DNA of 39,970 nt, taken from Gammaproteobacteria bacterium. Its GTDB lineage: Bacteria; Pseudomonadota; Gammaproteobacteria; UBA9214. Under the pieces are notes generated by a model. That model did not search any database. It saw only the letters and a list, made by a program, of their open reading frames with translations, and had not been told where the DNA came from. Numbering within the stretch: position 1 is the first letter of the stretch; the number at the start of each line of letters is the position of its first letter. Position numbers and translations under genes: made by a program. The DNA lies in NCBI GenBank assembly GCA_022340485.1, contig JAJDNX010000005.1, positions 1 to 39,970 on the forward strand, given 5' to 3'. Below are positions 38,111 to 39,970 of this stretch, one piece after another.

Positions 38111-38629
38111 TCAGTGTGACCCCGGGTTATCCTGAGACAGAAGGCCTGCAAGCCTGGGATTGTCAGAAACGACGAATGCAAAGTTTTCCCATTGTGCAGG
38201 GGTGAAACTTTTCATGACAAGATCCCTGCAGGAAAGCTTGATTACCAAAAGCTGGCGCTGTAATTCCTGGATTTCTGACTGAAACGAAATGAGCTGTTCA
38301 CTGCTGACGCTTGGCCTTAAAGACTCAACGCGAAACTGAACCATCTTCTCGATAATTTCATTCATGACATTCACCATATTGGTGTAGTTGTTCTTTCGCC
38401 ATGCGCGGAATGAAGTTACCTGCTCATCTGTGAGCTGAAGTATGTCTCTATTGCTCATGATGACCGGTAGCAGCGTCGGCATGAGACCACTGTTCTCAAG
38501 GAGAACAACTTTCTCCATGATTTCCTTCCAGTCCTCTGGAGACAAAGGGTGGTCACTGTTGTGCTTTGCCTGTGCAGCAGTGAAAAACAGGGTGAATATC
38601 AGGAGGATGCCAGCATGCTTCACGTTCAT
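38111..38629 (-). CDS. Periplasmic helical protein, Spy/CpxP-like (LTxxQ-type)
   Basis: Signal peptide MNVKHAGILLIFTLFFTAAQA; helical LQLTDEQVTSFRAWRKNNYTNMVNVMNEIIEKMVQFRVESL and FTPAQWENF motifs. Confidence 0.5.
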   Translation of the reverse strand: MNVKHAGILLIFTLFFTAAQAKHNSDHPLSPEDWKEIMEKVVLLENSGLMPTLLPVIMSNRDILQLTDEQVTSFRAWRKNNYTNMVNVMNEIIEKMVQFRVESLRPSVSSEQLISFQSEIQELQRQLLVIKLSCRDLVMKSFTPAQWENFAFVVSDNPRLAGLLSQDNPGSH

Positions 38630-38705
38630 ATCATCCTTGTGAATATACGTCAGTCTTGCGAAGCGTACCGGAGAGTCAAAAACAACTGAACTGGCTTTGT
38701 CGATA

Positions 38706-38846
38706 TTATTCGCAATCTTTATCCGGCTTCTCTACCGGGTTCGCCGGATTGCCTGCAGCAGCGACCTGGACTGCAACTTCTCCTGCAACCACTGGTGCCG
38801 CAAACAGCAGTAAAAGAATCATCAGTCCTTTTATGATGTTCATCAT
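38706..38846 (-). CDS. 46-aa secreted micropeptide
   Basis: MMNIIKGLMILLLLFAAPVVAGEVAVQVAAAGNPANPVEKPDKDCE*, with GGAGGA Shine-Dalgarno just upstream; below the ORF-track length cutoff. Confidence 0.5.
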   Translation of the reverse strand: MMNIIKGLMILLLLFAAPVVAGEVAVQVAAAGNPANPVEKPDKDCE

Positions 38847-39085
38847 CGTCCTCCGTTAACGCAGACCTGTAGCCGTTCTTGCTGTGTGTGCCGGCATGGG
38901 AATCCCTGGTACTCATAAACGTCAGCTTGTTTCAGGTTTGCGGATAAAATACTGCGCCATATGCAGGAGCACAATTACACAAAAGTATTAACTTTCATGT
39001 GCCCGATTTGCTTATAATTACTGCTCTGTGCATGAGCATGTTGCAGTGAAAAAGGCAATAAGCATTCAGATCATGGAGCCTGTCA

Positions 39086-39739
39086 GTGCAGATTCTGATT
39101 GTTGATGATCACCCGTTGTTCATCGATGGTATACGGCATTTTATCAATTTGCTCGATGATGACGTTGAAATCATGGAGGCTACCTCAGCCGATGAGGCAG
39201 TGAGGAAACTGGATTCAGGTGCGCCACTGGATCTTTTGCTGCTTGATCTGCACATGCCGGGACTGGATGGTCTGGCGATCATGCAACACAAACGTGTCCG
39301 CAATACCTGTCTGCCAGTCATCATTATTTCGGGAGAAGATGACCCGCATGCCATCAACTCGGTGATTGCAGCGGGCGCCATGGGGTTTATACCCAAATCC
39401 TACTCCGGTAAGAAATTGCTTGGCGCTCTGCGTACCGTCATGGAGGGCGAGATCTTCATGCCCGATGAGATATGTAACCAGTTCCAGCGCCAGTCGCCGC
39501 TGCGGGTAGATGACGAGCATGACTGTGACGCGCCCGGTAACAGTGGCATCACTAAAAGACAATATGAAGTACTGAAATTACTGGCCTGCGGATATTCAAA
39601 CAAGCAGATATCGGGGATGCTGTTTCTGACTGAAAATACTGTTAAGGTACATGTGAGCGCGCTGTTGCGGGCGCTCGGTGCTGCAAACAGGACGGAATGT
39701 GTGAGTATTGCCCGTCGCCATGGACTCATCCAGGAATGA
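39086..39739 (+). CDS. NarL/FixJ family response regulator (receiver + LuxR HTH)
   Basis: ILIVDDHPLFIDGIRHFI; phospho-Asp LLLLDLHMPG; HTH ITKRQYEVLKLLACGYSNKQISGMLFLTENTVKVHVSALLRALG. Confidence 0.93.
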   Translation: MQILIVDDHPLFIDGIRHFINLLDDDVEIMEATSADEAVRKLDSGAPLDLLLLDLHMPGLDGLAIMQHKRVRNTCLPVIIISGEDDPHAINSVIAAGAMGFIPKSYSGKKLLGALRTVMEGEIFMPDEICNQFQRQSPLRVDDEHDCDAPGNSGITKRQYEVLKLLACGYSNKQISGMLFLTENTVKVHVSALLRALGAANRTECVSIARRHGLIQE

Positions 39740-39746
39740 CCGTACG

Positions 39747-39970
39747 CTAAGTGAGCAGCTGATGGATGGCGGTACGCAGTTGAGCAGGTTTCAGCGGCTT
39801 GTGTAATACCCGGTAACCGCTTTGTCGGGCAAGGTGGATGCGTTCCGGCCGGGTGTCGCCCGTTATCAGAATGGCAGGGATATCGTTGCCCAGCCTGCTG
39901 CGGATCAGATCCAGTGCCTGAATGCCGTTTTCGTTACCAGGCAAGCGCAGGTCGGACAATATGAAGTCCG
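39747..39970 (-). CDS. C-terminal receiver domain, probably of a hybrid histidine kinase (partial; continues beyond the window)
   Basis: DFILSDLRLPGNENGIQALDLIRSRLGNDIPAILITGDTRPERIHLARQSGYRVLHKPLKPAQLRTAIHQLLT; frame open to the window edge. Confidence 0.8.
   Translation of the reverse strand, partial: DFILSDLRLPGNENGIQALDLIRSRLGNDIPAILITGDTRPERIHLARQSGYRVLHKPLKPAQLRTAIHQLLT

Noticed and set aside
1-39970. Mobile elements, prophage, CRISPR or defence island
   Set aside because: No transposase, integrase, phage structural gene, Cas-like ORF or regularly spaced repeat array was seen.

Overview
The window is a GC-rich gammaproteobacterial chromosome segment, possibly from a sulfur-oxidising Chromatiales-like lineage (an inference from gene content). 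Most of it is conserved housekeeping sequence: mprF; an RND/MFP/OMF efflux operon; dedA; two tandem DUF697-type GTPases; 4.5S RNA-dnaX-ybaB-recR-HIT; M48 protease-cytochrome c-phhB-rsgA; orn; a rhodanese; glcDEF; DUF1249; and an isc operon. An accessory tail follows with two beta-barrel proteins, a four-repeat secreted protein, a Gly/Tyr-rich sulfur-globule-like protein, Spy-like and micro-peptide ORFs, and a NarL-type regulator. The strongest anomalies are: (1) the isc operon reads iscR-iscS-iscA-hscB-hscA-fdx-iscX with no iscU, and only 12 nt separate iscS from iscA; (2) the first ~3 kb holds several deletion-fusion genes (an EmrA/EmrB remnant, a DUF599/AcvB fusion, an AcvB internal deletion); (3) rsgA has no canonical start codon for its full N-terminal domain; (4) there is a secreted four-repeat, two-Cys-per-repeat protein of unknown family. 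I saw no mobile element, CRISPR array, tRNA or rRNA. All family calls come from reading motifs; no database search was run.
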